64,000 nt of DNA. Source: Phytoseiulus persimilis (Eukaryota; Arthropoda; Arachnida; Mesostigmata; Phytoseiidae). Of this stretch, positions 44,220 through 55,740 are shown piece by piece (position 1 is the stretch's first letter; each line of letters begins with the position of its first letter). The translations under genes were made by a program, and so were the position numbers. The notes under the pieces are model-generated. The model was not told the DNA's origin, searched no databases, and saw only the letters and a list, made by a program, of their open reading frames with translations. The stretch spans positions 22,378,745-22,442,744 of the forward strand of contig CM075102.1 of NCBI GenBank assembly GCA_037576195.1. The letters are read 5' to 3'.

Positions 44220-45180
44220 AATTCCCCGGTTCAAGAAGCGGAACTCCAAATGAAGGGTTCAATGCTTTCAGTAACTGATTTGATTTAAACTGAGACAGCG
44301 AAGAACTTGAAACTCCTTCGATCGTCGAATCATATGACCATTGAACCCGACGGACACCTAGCTGCTTCGATTCTGCTAGGAGTCTGTTCAACATCCGACC
44401 GTTTCTGAATTCCAACTCAATGCCGAATCAGTAGCAAGCCGGCTGGACCATGAGTGCGATCTCGACCGAATTGCGAGTCTGAGGCGAACTCTACATCCAG
44501 TGGCGACGTCACTGTGAACATCATCCTAGCACTCTTCGACTCTGGTCTCTGTGTTCTGGTTGCATCTATCGAGCTGAGTATAATCTGCGAGGCTCTGTTG
44601 TCAATACTCGGAGTCGTCGACTCCAGCACGCTCGTGAAGCCTTCGGGTGTTTGACCAAAAAAATTGTCGATCGAATCACCTTCAGAACGGCTATCAACGC
44701 CGAATGTGGTCGGCTTTTAGACCCATGAAAGGGTGAGAAAGACTGAAGGCGAGCCATGTATCGCTGTGAATCCTTTGCTCACTCAACTTTCGAATATTCC
44801 AAACACTTCCAGCGCTGCCTTGGCCCTGAATAACCCAAGAGCGATGTGTCAGATCTGCGATAGGTCTGCGATGACAACCAGATGCTGACCGATTCCGAGA
44901 CATTGTCCGTTGTACCTGTTCCGATAATATCAAACTCTCAGCTTCAACGCTGAAAATGTCTACGAGACGCCTGGTCAACAAGTAAGCAGCTTAAGGCGAT
45001 CACATTATCAGCTGCAAATTGTTCAATCGACGGATGACTGTGGCTCTGAGAAGTATCTCTTCCATCTTGCACACTTCTGAATTCCATTCTGTTGAGATTT
45101 GAGAGGAGTCAGTTGCTGGTGTTGCTATGAGGATTTGGAGATGCTGCTTCCGAAGCACGCACTCTATTAAACAACGAGAC
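44220..45180 (-). pseudogene. Possible diverged secreted-protein paralog
   Basis: Three minus-strand segments lie in the order of the family's exons. A helix-like segment is near 45080 (EVCKMEEILLRATVI). A central segment at about 44440-44620 contains SARMMFTVTSPLDVEFASDS. A C-terminal segment at 44221-44380 (SSLSQFKSNQLLKALNPSFG) ends at a stop. I could not define splice sites that join them. It may be a real gene too diverged to reconstruct by eye, or not a gene. Confidence 0.2.
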
Positions 45181-45199
45181 AACTCTTAATAGACGTCAC

Positions 45200-46940
45200 C
45201 GGTTAACTTCTGCCGGGGGCTTCTATCAGATGGAGGTTACAATTTGAAAAAGAGACGACAGTGTAGTAAAGAGATCTCGAGCAGCTACATTCGCTATTTA
45301 TCGTTGCGTGCTGGCGTTGAATCGAACAAACTGGTTCATTTTCTAGTCGGTGCCCCCCCGCATAGAAACAAGATAGAGAGCACATCTTCGATTCGTCTCC
45401 CGGAGTCGGTGGTCATCCGTTAACCGCACGTTCGGCTTGGCTCCCGCTACTCGGCCTCTACTCCCTGGAGCTACCTGTAGCCTCGCTCCAAGATGCTTCT
45501 CCGTCGCCTTTTATTCATGAAACTCGTTCGCACGCAATGAGTGAGTCTGGAAGTCAGCGTTCGATCGAGCTCATCCTCGGTTCGGATCGTGCGTTTGATA
45601 ACATAAAAACTTAGTGCCTCAGTTCAAGTAAGGAAGACGGCGGTGAAAGAACTGCTGGGAAACCTTTGTAGACTGCCGCAACATATCATTCCATAGGCTG
45701 CGGCTTCCTCGTGCCGGTAATGGCACAGCGACCCTAAGAAAAGCGAACACATAGATTATCTTTGCTTTATTAGTAACGATTTAAGATACACAATAAATCC
45801 TGAGATGGGGTCTCCCCGTCTGGTCGATCCATCCCGGGCCACGTTTTGAAATCGAGGAATCCTCGGCAAGAGTTGTAACATTACCTGAACGCACCTGTCA
45901 CGCACATTGTCAAAGTGAGAAGAATCCCGGGTTCGATTGCGAAGAGAGAAATGAGAATCTAGGATTCCTCCACAAGAATATCCTACGGAATCCACCGAGG
46001 AGTGGAAGTAAAACGTTTTTTTTTTTTTTTTTGAAGAGTAGCCGCATTCTGCTGTGGCTCTTCATCGAGTTGCTTTGGAAGATATGGATTTGCACGAAAA
46101 TTGGTTTAGAAGTTGGGTTTGTGTCGCAGGGATCATTTGCCGAATTCATTCAGGTCTGCATGCAAAGTGCGTTCCGAGCGGAAAAACAATGTAGATGCCG
46201 CTGCAAGATCACAGCTCAGAAGAAACAATTTGCGAATAAGAGGCAGACTTCCAGGAACATGGCTTGGATCTCATCAGAATCTCAAGCACAGCACACTCCG
46301 GGAGAAAAGGGGTAATTTTCACAAGTTTTTTCGGAAATTCTTTTTCGGCGGGGGAAAAGTCGGAGGCTCAGCACTTTACGGCTCATTACTTGGCTCCGTG
46401 AAATCTACAAACCCAATATTGAACACTGTTTGGCTACGAAAATAACCGCAGAGACCTAGTGTCGGAGGGACACAGCCGCGTAGAGCCGTGGCTACGGGCT
46501 GCGCGAATAGTCTTCACAAAACTTCATCAACGTCACGGAGTTATGGGATGAACGAAATTGCAAGCTGAAATGATCGGTGTCAGGCCACCAATCGGTATCC
46601 CCTCCGCGATCTGCATTTAAAGCAACGACTGGGATAGGAAACTGTTTCGAACGGGCTATGTCAACGGTCTGAGGTTGAATGACCCGGGCAATACTGTCGA
46701 TGAAAGTCTCTTCACGTGGGACCCTCTCAGGCGGAGAATGCTCCAAATTCAAAGTCACAAATGATCCTAACGAATCAACAAAATCAATTGATCATCTCGA
46801 AAACTGATCAGCGTCCCTAAGTGCTTGAACATATCTTGCGAGAGAGCACTTCGTTATAGATATAGCCTTGCCTGAAGACACCGACGACACAAAAACCAAA
46901 GAGCTGTGGGAATGTTGTGTCCGCTGTTTCGCTTTGCCAG
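45200..46940. other. Stretch without a supported gene
   Basis: There is a run of 16 T (about 46017-46032) and a few unsupported frames. One minus-strand frame (46492-46758) might be a downstream exon of the capping-enzyme-like gene, but it shows no OB-fold motif. Confidence 0.3.
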
Positions 46941-46950
46941 GTTCCCCTCA

Positions 46951-48165
46951 TCAGTCTTCTCGAGGTCTCTTGCACTGACTCGATCCTTCGATAGGCGGGG
47001 GTGACTTCCTCGGTTCCTTGGCAGCTCCATAGCGGACGAAATCAAGCAAGCATCTCACAGAATTCGTGACGTTTGTACCTGGCGACGACGGCAGTTCCCA
47101 TTCAAAAATAGAATCGGGGACTCCCGGTGTGTATGGCGTGTTGACCGGCTGGAACAAAACACCATCAACTCTATGCAACACCTGTGACCTGAATTTACCG
47201 GCGAGGAGCTTATGTGTACTTTCGATCACGAAGTGATCTTTTTTTCTAATCGAAAACGGCTCGTCGCTGAGTTTCACTCGTCCGGCCATGGCTGCTCTCG
47301 AACGAGCGTCGATGATGTCCCTCTGAATACGCGCCGCCCGTACATTGAAGTTCATCTTCCAGATTTTTTCCACACGAAGATGCAATATATCACGGATCAG
47401 GTAGCGAGGTATGATCCTGCCCCCATCCCGATCGAAAACCATCTCGCCGTCGAGAAGCGTGGTGAAAAGCCGTGTCTCGGACTCCTCTCCGTACGGGAAA
47501 CACAAACCAGGAACTTCGAAAGCGTCGTTATCCTCGCTGAGAAGGTAAGTTTCACCAGGGTTGGTCACCACCATTAAGAGGCGGATTCCATCGGATTTCC
47601 AAGTCACTTTGTACGCAGCTTTTGCCAATTTCGGCACTTGTTCCTCGCCTAGAGGCCCCATGAGGGCTCCAGGGAAACCTTTGCCGCTGTAGCCGCACAG
47701 TTGAGAGGCAATTTCTCGAACCCATTCTGCTTGGGAGCAGTCCTCAATCAAACTCACACCAGGAATCTGCGTCAGCAGCTGTGTCGCCCTGTAGCGGACC
47801 CCATCCAATGTGGGTCGCACGGAATTTGATGGAACGACGCAATCTTCACCGAAGTGCCCGTATTTTGCGAAGAGGCCGTCCACGCAGCTTCGGTCGCAGA
47901 TTCCGGGCTCTCTGGCCTTCCTCACGGCGCTTATCGCCGCTTCAGGCTGCCAATTCTTACTCTTGACTAAGAAGCCACAAAGGAAAAATCCTACTTGATC
48001 GAGACCGTTCGCGCAGTTTGCCTCTATCGGTTGCCCAGCGTTTTCTGCTCGAGTGTCTTCACAGAATTTGATGAATTTGCTGATAGAATTCTGATCGATG
48101 ATTCGTTCGTGCAGCGAGCACCATGGTTTTCTGGCTCGGTTGTGCTCGGAGTTATCGCTGCCAGG
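46951..48165 (-). CDS. mRNA capping enzyme-like gene (phosphatase-like plus guanylyltransferase-like)
   Basis: One frame, open from 48186 to the stop at 46951, aligns with metazoan capping enzyme. It covers the second half of the RNA 5'-triphosphatase domain and the nucleotidyltransferase domain. The phosphatase P-loop reads NCANGLDQVG where active enzymes have HCxxGxxRTG: Cys is kept, the catalytic Arg is Gln. In the guanylyltransferase, motif I is KSDGIR (Lys that bonds GMP present), motif IIIa LLDGEMVFD and motif IV VDGVLFQP are present, but motif V reads EWELP where KWKPP is usual. There is no OB fold in this frame. A CAG/GTACAA donor just after motif V could lead to another exon. No in-frame ATG occurs before 47925, so the first exon(s) are upstream, joined near 48160. 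It is either a diverged paralog, a partly read gene or a pseudogene. The family is clear; activity is doubtful. Confidence 0.78.
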   Translation of the reverse strand, partial: PGSDNSEHNRARKPWCSLHERIIDQNSISKFIKFCEDTRAENAGQPIEANCANGLDQVGFFLCGFLVKSKNWQPEAAISAVRKAREPGICDRSCVDGLFAKYGHFGEDCVVPSNSVRPTLDGVRYRATQLLTQIPGVSLIEDCSQAEWVREIASQLCGYSGKGFPGALMGPLGEEQVPKLAKAAYKVTWKSDGIRLLMVVTNPGETYLLSEDNDAFEVPGLCFPYGEESETRLFTTLLDGEMVFDRDGGRIIPRYLIRDILHLRVEKIWKMNFNVRAARIQRDIIDARSRAAMAGRVKLSDEPFSIRKKDHFVIESTHKLLAGKFRSQVLHRVDGVLFQPVNTPYTPGVPDSIFEWELPSSPGTNVTNSVRCLLDFVRYGAAKEPRKSPPPIEGSSQCKRPRED

Positions 48166-48445
48166 ACTCGTTTCCCGAGCCGGAGCTCACAGCCGGACTG
48201 CCTTGGTTAATGACATCGGGAACGAGTAGGCTACCCAATGGAGAGCTGTTCTTCTGAGATTTGACGCTCTGGCCCGAGGGCGATTCCACGCCTTCATCGA
48301 GCGACCAATCGATGCCTTCGTCCGGCGAAGGCTTGAATGAGTCGAACATTTTCTTCACCGCATTATCGGTTTCAGGGCGCTGAGTCGGCCTATGCGGGGG
48401 ATCGGGAAAGAGCTGTGGAGCTGTATCCATCGCAGGATCCCGAGT
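48152..48445 (-). CDS. Terminal exon of an unrecognised gene
   Basis: A strong polypyrimidine tract and acceptor (TCTTCTCCTTTCCAG, ending at 48446) precede a 97-codon frame ending with TAA at 48152. The peptide is proline-, serine- and acid-rich (PDPPHRPTQRPETDNAVKKM ... DEGIDWSLDEGVESPSG) and looks like a disordered tail. It ends 13 bases inside the first part of the capping-enzyme-like frame, in a different frame on the same strand. It may be the last exon of a separate gene or an alternative 5' exon region of the capping-like gene. No domain was recognised. Confidence 0.35.
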   Translation of the reverse strand, partial: TRDPAMDTAPQLFPDPPHRPTQRPETDNAVKKMFDSFKPSPDEGIDWSLDEGVESPSGQSVKSQKNSSPLGSLLVPDVINQGSPAVSSGSGNESWQR

Positions 48446-48449
48446 CTGG

Positions 48450-50240
48450 AAAGGAGAAGAGGGCTCTGTGGTGAGGATGAGGTGAAAAACTAGAACCCGG
48501 AGCGGCCTCCGAACCAACTCGATCGTCTCTGCGCTCCATGATCGATCTCTGTGGCGGATAGCATGAATGGACAGTTCCCCAAGTTTTAATTCGTAAGGGA
48601 AGATCCCTCGCAGATTTCCGTGGTAGAACATGACACTTTATAACTTGATCCTGGGGCGCGAGGAGGTTGAGGAACTAAAAGTTTCAAACGAGAAAACACT
48701 TCGAGCCAAAGCATGCCGTGACGGCAAGTTGATCCGAAATTGTTCGAGCGGAAGCCAGTTTCGAGGTTTGGAAACAGTCGATGAATTAGGCCCTCGAAGA
48801 AATGTTTCGCGCTGACTTCCCCGATTGAGGATCGCAGAATATGGAAAGCAGAACGACAACTTGCCGGGGACAAACAAGCGAATAATGCGCTGCGAAGGTA
48901 TCCGGAGTATTTGATGCTTGGAACCGAGATCATCGATCGAAGACGTCTCTGATCCGTACCTAAGTACGCCGTGGGCCAGTCGAGGCTGAACTCGCTGAAG
49001 AGCCGTGCTCGTGCACCATATGGCTGATTTCAATAGGCGCCCTCCTCGTAGATAGTCCTAACGAAAATGACTCTGTGGAATGGATCACCGTTGACGAGTC
49101 ATCGATTCTCGAGATCCGGAATCCCTTTCGGCTGGGTTTCAAAACCACCAGGGTTTTCTGATGTGGAGTACAGGGCTTATCCTGCCTGCACGAATGCATC
49201 CTCGAGCGGGAGAGCCAGCCAATCTTTCGCACTTTCATTCAACTCACGGCTACAACAATGCATCGCCGTCGTATTGATCTCCGCGGTCCCATTACATTGT
49301 CTATTCTCGCAGCTCAGAACCTGTGGTTGCTTCGCCGGATCCTCCACGCCCAGCTACCTTCGCCATCTTTTCTTGCGCTTCATTGTCGAGCCCTTGGTAT
49401 CTCATGGATAGAGATCTGGATTAGAAAATATCTATCCCAGCGATTCTCTCAACTTCTTCACCTTCGTAGAATCCTCAACACAATTTCCCAATCATAGTTT
49501 CCTAGTCGTGATGTATGACCCATAGAGCTGCGCGCCAGCCCTCCGAGCGACCAGGACGTGGAAACCGTGTCAAAACTGTACAAGATGAAAGGACGACGCG
49601 CCATTATTATTCCGATGTGCGGCAAACCTCTGACAGACGCTCAAAGATCGCAACCTACTGTCGCACAAAGCTTAGTATCCATCTACGCAAATCTCCTCAC
49701 AGAATTTGAAAACTCGAGACCCTTCAACTCACTAGAGCAACTAGCGAGAGACTCTACGGAGCAACCATCCGGAGGATACAAGCTGTGACCGGCAAACAAC
49801 GTAGTTGAATTTCCATAGCGAAGAATACGGATGCTAACTGGTGTGTCTCCGCAAGCACAGAGTTCGTTGCCAGAGGACCTAGGAAGCTGGACGTCCGTTT
49901 CTTGAAGAGACGGGGATGGCGGAGCATATGAGCCAAGCAATCGTTCAAATTTCCATGAATGCTCTCCGTTTGACGTGTTCGGAAGAGATTGAGGTTTTTG
50001 ATTTTTGGTCTGCCTCTCCGATTGAGCACCTCAAACGATAAACAAATAAGGGATCTCATGAATGATACTCGATCTCATCCCAGGACGGTAACTCGTGAAG
50101 CCTCTATCCCGAGGGACAGATCGCGTCTGTGGGTAGGTGATATCCTCGAATACCAGACGTTATGGTGGCAAATTGAGGGAAATGGATTTTCTATTGTAAT
50201 CCCACCAGGGGCTCATCGCCTCACTTTGTACTGTGGCCCA
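48450..50240. other. Stretch without a supported gene
   Basis: Frames of 90-130 codons on the minus strand at 48.6-49.03 kb overlap each other and show no motif. No repeat was seen. Confidence 0.25.
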
Positions 50241-50245
50241 AGGAC

Positions 50246-51240
50246 TTAGGCATCCTCGTCTTGCGTTGCCATGTCCGGGGACATACGACTCATCTTTTCG
50301 TTGTAACGATTCTGATGGAGACGCTGAGCTGATAAAGACGAAGTTGGAAAAGGATTTGCAACAAAATCGGACTCTGGCTGGTGCCAGCCAGTGGCCGTCT
50401 CGGTTTGTGGGCAGGAGTTGGGTACCGGAGGTGGCTCAACCTCTATATCTTGAAAACTAGGAGAGCTTCTTTGAGATTCATCTGAACAGAGTGGTAACCT
50501 TGGAAACCGTCTCTGACGAAGTCGGCCAGCCCCGGGAACACGAGTGACCTCCCGCTGGAGACCACGTCCACGTAGCCACTCAAATCTGCGTGTGACGTGC
50601 AAACCACTAAGACCACTTGGCTTCCTCGTCGATTGTATTGGTAGGGCTAACCCAGTGGCGAATCATTTAAGAGCTCGAATGACATGAGAGGTCGATACAT
50701 TGAGACGCCGGCAGCTGATCCGGCAGTCCGTCCCGGATAATTCTTGAACTTGAAGCAGCTCTCCCTCGCTCCGCGATCAGTGCATACCCAGCGTTGATGC
50801 AAGGAAATTCGAGTTTCGAGCTTCGACGCGCCTCTGTAGGGCACGTTCAGCAAGACCATCAGCACGCTTCCTCAGGTGACGGGTATTTTGATCCCTGGTC
50901 AACAATTCTAGAAAATTCGTCCTTCAGTCCGAGTTAACATGAGAAATAGAGCTAGAGAACGCGTAGAGGCGTCGCACACGGTTATTCGCTTGAAGAAGAT
51001 AGAACATGGCAGCTCACACTTCCCTCGACGGCCACAATACGTACTCTCGGACTGCAGTGTGAAAGACTCGAACCAGGAGTGGGAAACCATCTCCCTGAGG
51101 GAACCATCCTGGAGCAGAGCATTTCGAGGGAACTCACCTTATCCATGACGCCTAGCACGCTTGCTCCCTCACTACACATTACAGCGGAGCGTTCTGCTGA
51201 TGCAACGTAGGGAGTTCCCGATTCAAACAAGACCCTCCAG
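50246..51240 (-). other. Coding-like stretch, unrecognised
   Basis: Several minus-strand frames look more protein-like than the background. At 51138-51230 there is a frame (LFESGTPYVASAERSAVMCS) ending at an AAG/GTGAGT donor. A Cys-containing frame at 50908-51108 (ESTYCGRRGKCELPC) starts after a CAG acceptor only 29 bases away, too short for an ordinary intron. A Ser/Pro-rich frame at 50246-50602 ends in a stop. I could not assemble a gene or recognise a family. Confidence 0.2.
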
Positions 51241-51244
51241 TGTC

Positions 51245-53990
51245 AGTCGCATCTTCAGCTGAATAACTCGGTGAACGTAACGAGCGGAGCAAAGCACAAA
51301 TTTTGATAAAGAAATCCGCGAATCGTATGGCTTCATTGATACTCTAAGAACAAGCCAAAATTCACGATGGTTCGGGGGCTGAAACGGTCACTTCTCTTTA
51401 TCGCGAGCGTTCTTGGGACCCTTATCGATTGCGATAGCAGCTCTGGACTCGTCTCGGCTGTGCCTCATTTTGGTTGGCTCCCCCGAGAGATGATGAGCAA
51501 CTGCTTCCTGGACTGAAATCTCCCCAGAGATGGAAGGTATGCTGGCGTCCTGTGTTTTCCACTTGTTGATCTCGTCTTCCTGAACCATCATGTTAGGTCT
51601 CCGAGGAGTACCGGTCTTTCGAACTTCCCTCAGCTCTAGCGCGCGGAACCTGGGGACCGAACGACATTCGGCGGCAGGTGGAGCCTTGATGGCCCTCTAC
51701 CGCCATCTGCATATGAAGCCAGTTTCGAATCTATGAATATCAGTCTCACTTACTTGACGCTGCGTCTCCTGCAGCTTCCCGGTGAACGTTTCTCTAAGAA
51801 TCCCTTACTTAGCACTGGGAGGATTCCGACGCTGATCGGCCCGAGGTAGCGATAAAATCAACCGGGAAATATCGATCACGTTCGAGGTTCAGGCACAAAC
51901 TGACCCTTACAGGTGGACGCGCACAAGGTCGTCTGACTGCAACTCGCGGCCGATACGCCGTTATGGAAGTCCACTCGCAGCTCCAGATCGATGCCGGCTC
52001 AGCTTAACTCGGGAGTCTTTCACAGAATCATGCTGAGCTCGTCGGGTCTGCTTTGAGCTGCGGTGGGTTCCAAACGCCACTCTCTGCACTGCTAGAGGGC
52101 GCGAAACCACGCTGAAATCCCACACATGTTTGACTTTACGGAACAGCGGCACACGGTGAAGATGCGAAGGTGAGGCTGAGTTGGAAGCTTTGATTGGTTA
52201 GTTTCTAGCGGTTCGTGTGCGAGGGCAGTCTGCCCTCAAGAAAGCGCGCTAGTTCTTCGCGGTCAAGCCCTTTCCGATCAGTAGTTCGCACGAAAATTAT
52301 GGACTTGCTCCCCGGGCGGGATAGGAACGCAGCAGCAGGAAGGGAAACGTCCCGGGATCCAAGCAGAAATTTTCGGGAGCTCATTCTTTGCCTCATTCCT
52401 GAATTACATTTTGGAACCGGATGTGCGAGTGTCAAAACGGAACCCGAGCAGCGAGATCAATGACATCATCGAGGGCTTTGTAGTCTCCGAAGCAGGGGTC
52501 TTGGGACCTCCTCTCTTGCATCGCTCGGGGTATCCTCGTTCCCTACGCTTCCCGAACTCATTCCTGGGAGAGGGAGGAGCCGACTGAGAGAACCCCCCCT
52601 TTTGAGAACACCTAATCTAAAGAATCTGCTTCGCTTCCACTGAATGGTTGATATCGAAATTTCTCAACGTGCTTAATGCGCACTCCGAGATCTGGAGCGT
52701 TAAAACGACTCCAGGAAATCTAAAGGAAATGGGATTCGCAGAATCTGTGAGATAGATGCGTCGCCAAAACACGCTTGGGAACAAAGCTTTGCGCCGCCAT
52801 GGTCCGAAAGGCCCCGCCGGGCGCCGCACGCGCGTGCGGCGGAACGCGGCGTCGGCGCCCAGTTTCTGATGGAGCGTCACTAGTGTCGGACCATCGTTTT
52901 AGTAACGGAGCGCAACTGGACATAAACAAGAACCTTCGATGAACGGACCAAGGCAGGGAGCCGGCTCTGCCTCTGTGCACGGCGCGGCGTCATTTCCGCA
53001 CGTGCCATGTATCCAGAGACTCCTCTCACCGCAGTGAGCCGGAATTCAACTGAGCCGGTATCCTGTGTTAGCGACCTCAGTAAAATTTGCAACGCTGACG
53101 AGGAGAATAGGGCTCTACAATAGTGGTCGAGGGATGCAAGCCGTGCACCGTGCTCTCCATAGCGACAACAGGAAGAAGCAGAGCCAGGAAGAAGATTCTC
53201 GTCGACCGAGAACGTCCCGCGCGAAGAGTGTTAAATGGATCCTTGCACGATTTCCTGAAGCCTGTTCATTCACGGCAAGAGGGAGTTCCGGTATATGAAT
53301 GGCTCTCATCGGTAAACATTATATGGAACTTGTATTTGCTCTCTCGAGATTTTCCCAGCTTGATATCTAGAATAGACATATTTCACATTGAGTCTTTGTT
53401 TTCCGGCTGAACCTCTCAGCCAGCCCTCAGGAGTGTCCCGGAATCACCTTTCGGTATTGCTTCAGTAACACTCCCTATCGCCTCGCAAATCCCATTGCGG
53501 GCGGTGGGCTTGGGTCTCAAGATGGTTCAGATTTAATTCTGATTCACATTGAGTCTAAGCTGCGGTGATTGTCGCCGCCGCCGCCGTCGTCAAAATCCTC
53601 ACGGCGCACAGCTCGGCTCGCGAAACGTCGGTTTACATGAGACCAGCTACTGCGGTGCCTCCCAGAGCTGTAACTCGTACAATAGTTTGGAGTCCAAGGT
53701 TCAGAAACTATGTCTGGGATCAGTGGCATTCCCCAGAGCGAGTGTGAGACTAGCGGTTCTCGGCATTCTCAACGCGGCGTACCCCTAGGCACGTCGATCG
53801 AAAATCGTCCAGCACAAATGAACGCGCATATGAACGCGCAAATGAACAGGATCTGTTTGTTTATTTGTTTGAGTGCTCATTTGTTTGGCTGTTCTCGACT
53901 CCCACGGGTTTGATCGGATAGATGTGGAACCAACGGCACATTGTGGGGCGGCTAACGAGGGAGGAAATACGCCACCAATCCCTTCCTCCT
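51245..53990. other. Stretch without a supported gene
   Basis: This holds a GC-rich segment (52795-52865) and a short CCG/GCC trinucleotide run (53573-53590). Frames at 51388-51591 and 53123-53410 are unassigned. Confidence 0.3.
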
Positions 53991-54014
53991 CCCGCGATCT
54001 GACCACTCTTTTAC

Positions 54015-54430
54015 CATGGAAGACGAAGGAAGTACGTCCGAAATCGATCTGACCATGCTCTTTGGAGTCTAGGGAGGCAATCCCGAGATCGGTCTGACCA
54101 TGACTTTGTAATCTAGGGGGGTGATTCCGAGGTCGATCTGACCATATTATCCGGAGTCTATTATCCGGATCGTAGTTCCGGTGATTATCCGACCAAACTT
54201 TTCGAAGTCCAGGGAGCTAGGTCCGGGATCAGTTTGACAATACTTTCTTGGAGGTCTTTCTGGAGTCGATCTGACCATACTTTGCGGAATCTAGGGAGGT
54301 GGCGCCGGAGTCTATCTGGCCATACTTTTGAGAGTCCAAAGAGATGGTTCTAGGATCGATCTTACCATACTTTTCGGGGACCATGAAGGTGCTCCCGGGA
54401 TCGATCTGACCACACTTTCGCAATGTAGGG
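54015..54430. repeat. Degenerate 45-bp minisatellite block
   Basis: About nine diverged units read around GTCGATCTGACCATACTTT on the plus strand, the reverse of the 11.8-14.4 kb array. On the minus strand they translate as 15-residue repeats (KYGQIDSGATSLDSA). They keep the older form of the unit. Confidence 0.8.
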
Positions 54431-55525
54431 AGGTGATCCCGGAGTCGATCGGATTCCCTCGAGACTCAAGGGATCCGTCTACGGTTGCAAGCTACAAGAA
54501 GAGCTTCAGAAACGGCCGAGCAACTGATGCGATCCACGAAACGAGCTCCTGACAGGCATGACTTGACGATCCGATATCAATTTCATGAAGCTGGAGCGAG
54601 GCCCCCGTCGAGAGCTCAAGATGCAGCCAAAGTCATTTTTCGATCAGCTACGATGTTCCACCATTTCAGTCGAAAATTTCTATCGGTAGCGAACAAATTG
54701 CTATACAAGTAACTAACAACATGCACCGATTAGCCGAATACGAAGATCGTTGTGGACTGATGCTGACCCAATCAAGAGGCAGCAAAGTGCCTCTGTGCCA
54801 GAAACCGCAGCCCAATCACGCGAAGCGCGGTCGAGATCGGCTGATCGGGGTGTGTTTGTTCACATGTTTGATACGAGTCTTAACGATGAGCCACACCACC
54901 CCAATATAATGCTAGCGAGATTCCTTGACCGCTCCGCAAGGTCTTGTGATACGCACACCTACCTCCTCCACCCTCTCTTCTCCGTCCGATCGCGCTATGT
55001 TAGTGTGTATGACGGGGATAAAAATCCTAACGATAAGGCGCACCGTCCCGATATGATGGCAGCGGGACTCCTCCGTCTCTCTCACGTCAATAATGACACC
55101 CAATACATTACAACATAGAAGGCAATCGCTATCTGTCATCAGTAGACTTCCAAAGCAAGCAATTGGCCGGCCAGATCCTAACAGAACGCCGAGCTCGCGT
55201 TCGTTTCCTCGATCGCGTATCCATGACGTTTCCATTTTTACAGTTGATCCAAGGTTGTCAACGGCTCCTTGTATTCTCTTCTTTCCCCGGATTGGACGCC
55301 GACCTTGGACTGTCGGGGGCGCTGGGAAGATCATATACTGACCCTCACACTTAGCATAGTGTGACACACTTAGTGGCCCTCGAAGACTTCAGGTGAAGCA
55401 CCGTCCAGAACCGAGTTGGACCATCCGAAGCATCGAATACCGTTCAGAGTTCGATTGATTAACTGACTGATTGTTCATTTTCAGAACATCGGAAACGTAC
55501 CCGCCTCAGGACTAGGGGTCGCGAA
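54431..55525. other. Stretch without a supported gene
   Basis: No gene is supported. The words ACGATGAGCCACACCACCCCAA and ACGATAAGGCGCACCGTCCC about 145 bp apart (near 54885 and 55030) hint at an old tandem duplication. Confidence 0.3.
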
Positions 55526-55529
55526 TCCG

Positions 55530-55735
55530 GAACTGGGTCTGGGCATGCTGGAACCAGTTCCAGATTTAAAGAACCGGTTCTGACCATATTCGAACCGGTT
55601 CTGGGCAGCCTGGAACGGGTCACGGATTCGAGCCGTTTCTGGGCACGTTGGAGCCGGTTCCGGATCTCGAGAACCGGTTCTGAGCTTATTGGAACCGGTT
55701 CTGGGAGTTCGGAATCGATCCCGAATCTGGTTCTG
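55530..55735. repeat. About 21-bp tandem repeat of palindromic GAACCGGTTC
   Basis: Copies or near-copies of GAACCGGTTC start at 55530, 55551, 55571, 55592, 55613, 55630, 55651, 55671, 55692 and 55712, spaced 20-21 bp apart except one gap of 17. Several are perfect palindromes. Spacer sequence also repeats (CTGGGCA.GCTGG). The block directly precedes the 929-bp satellite. Confidence 0.85.
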
Positions 55736-55740
55736 GGCAA

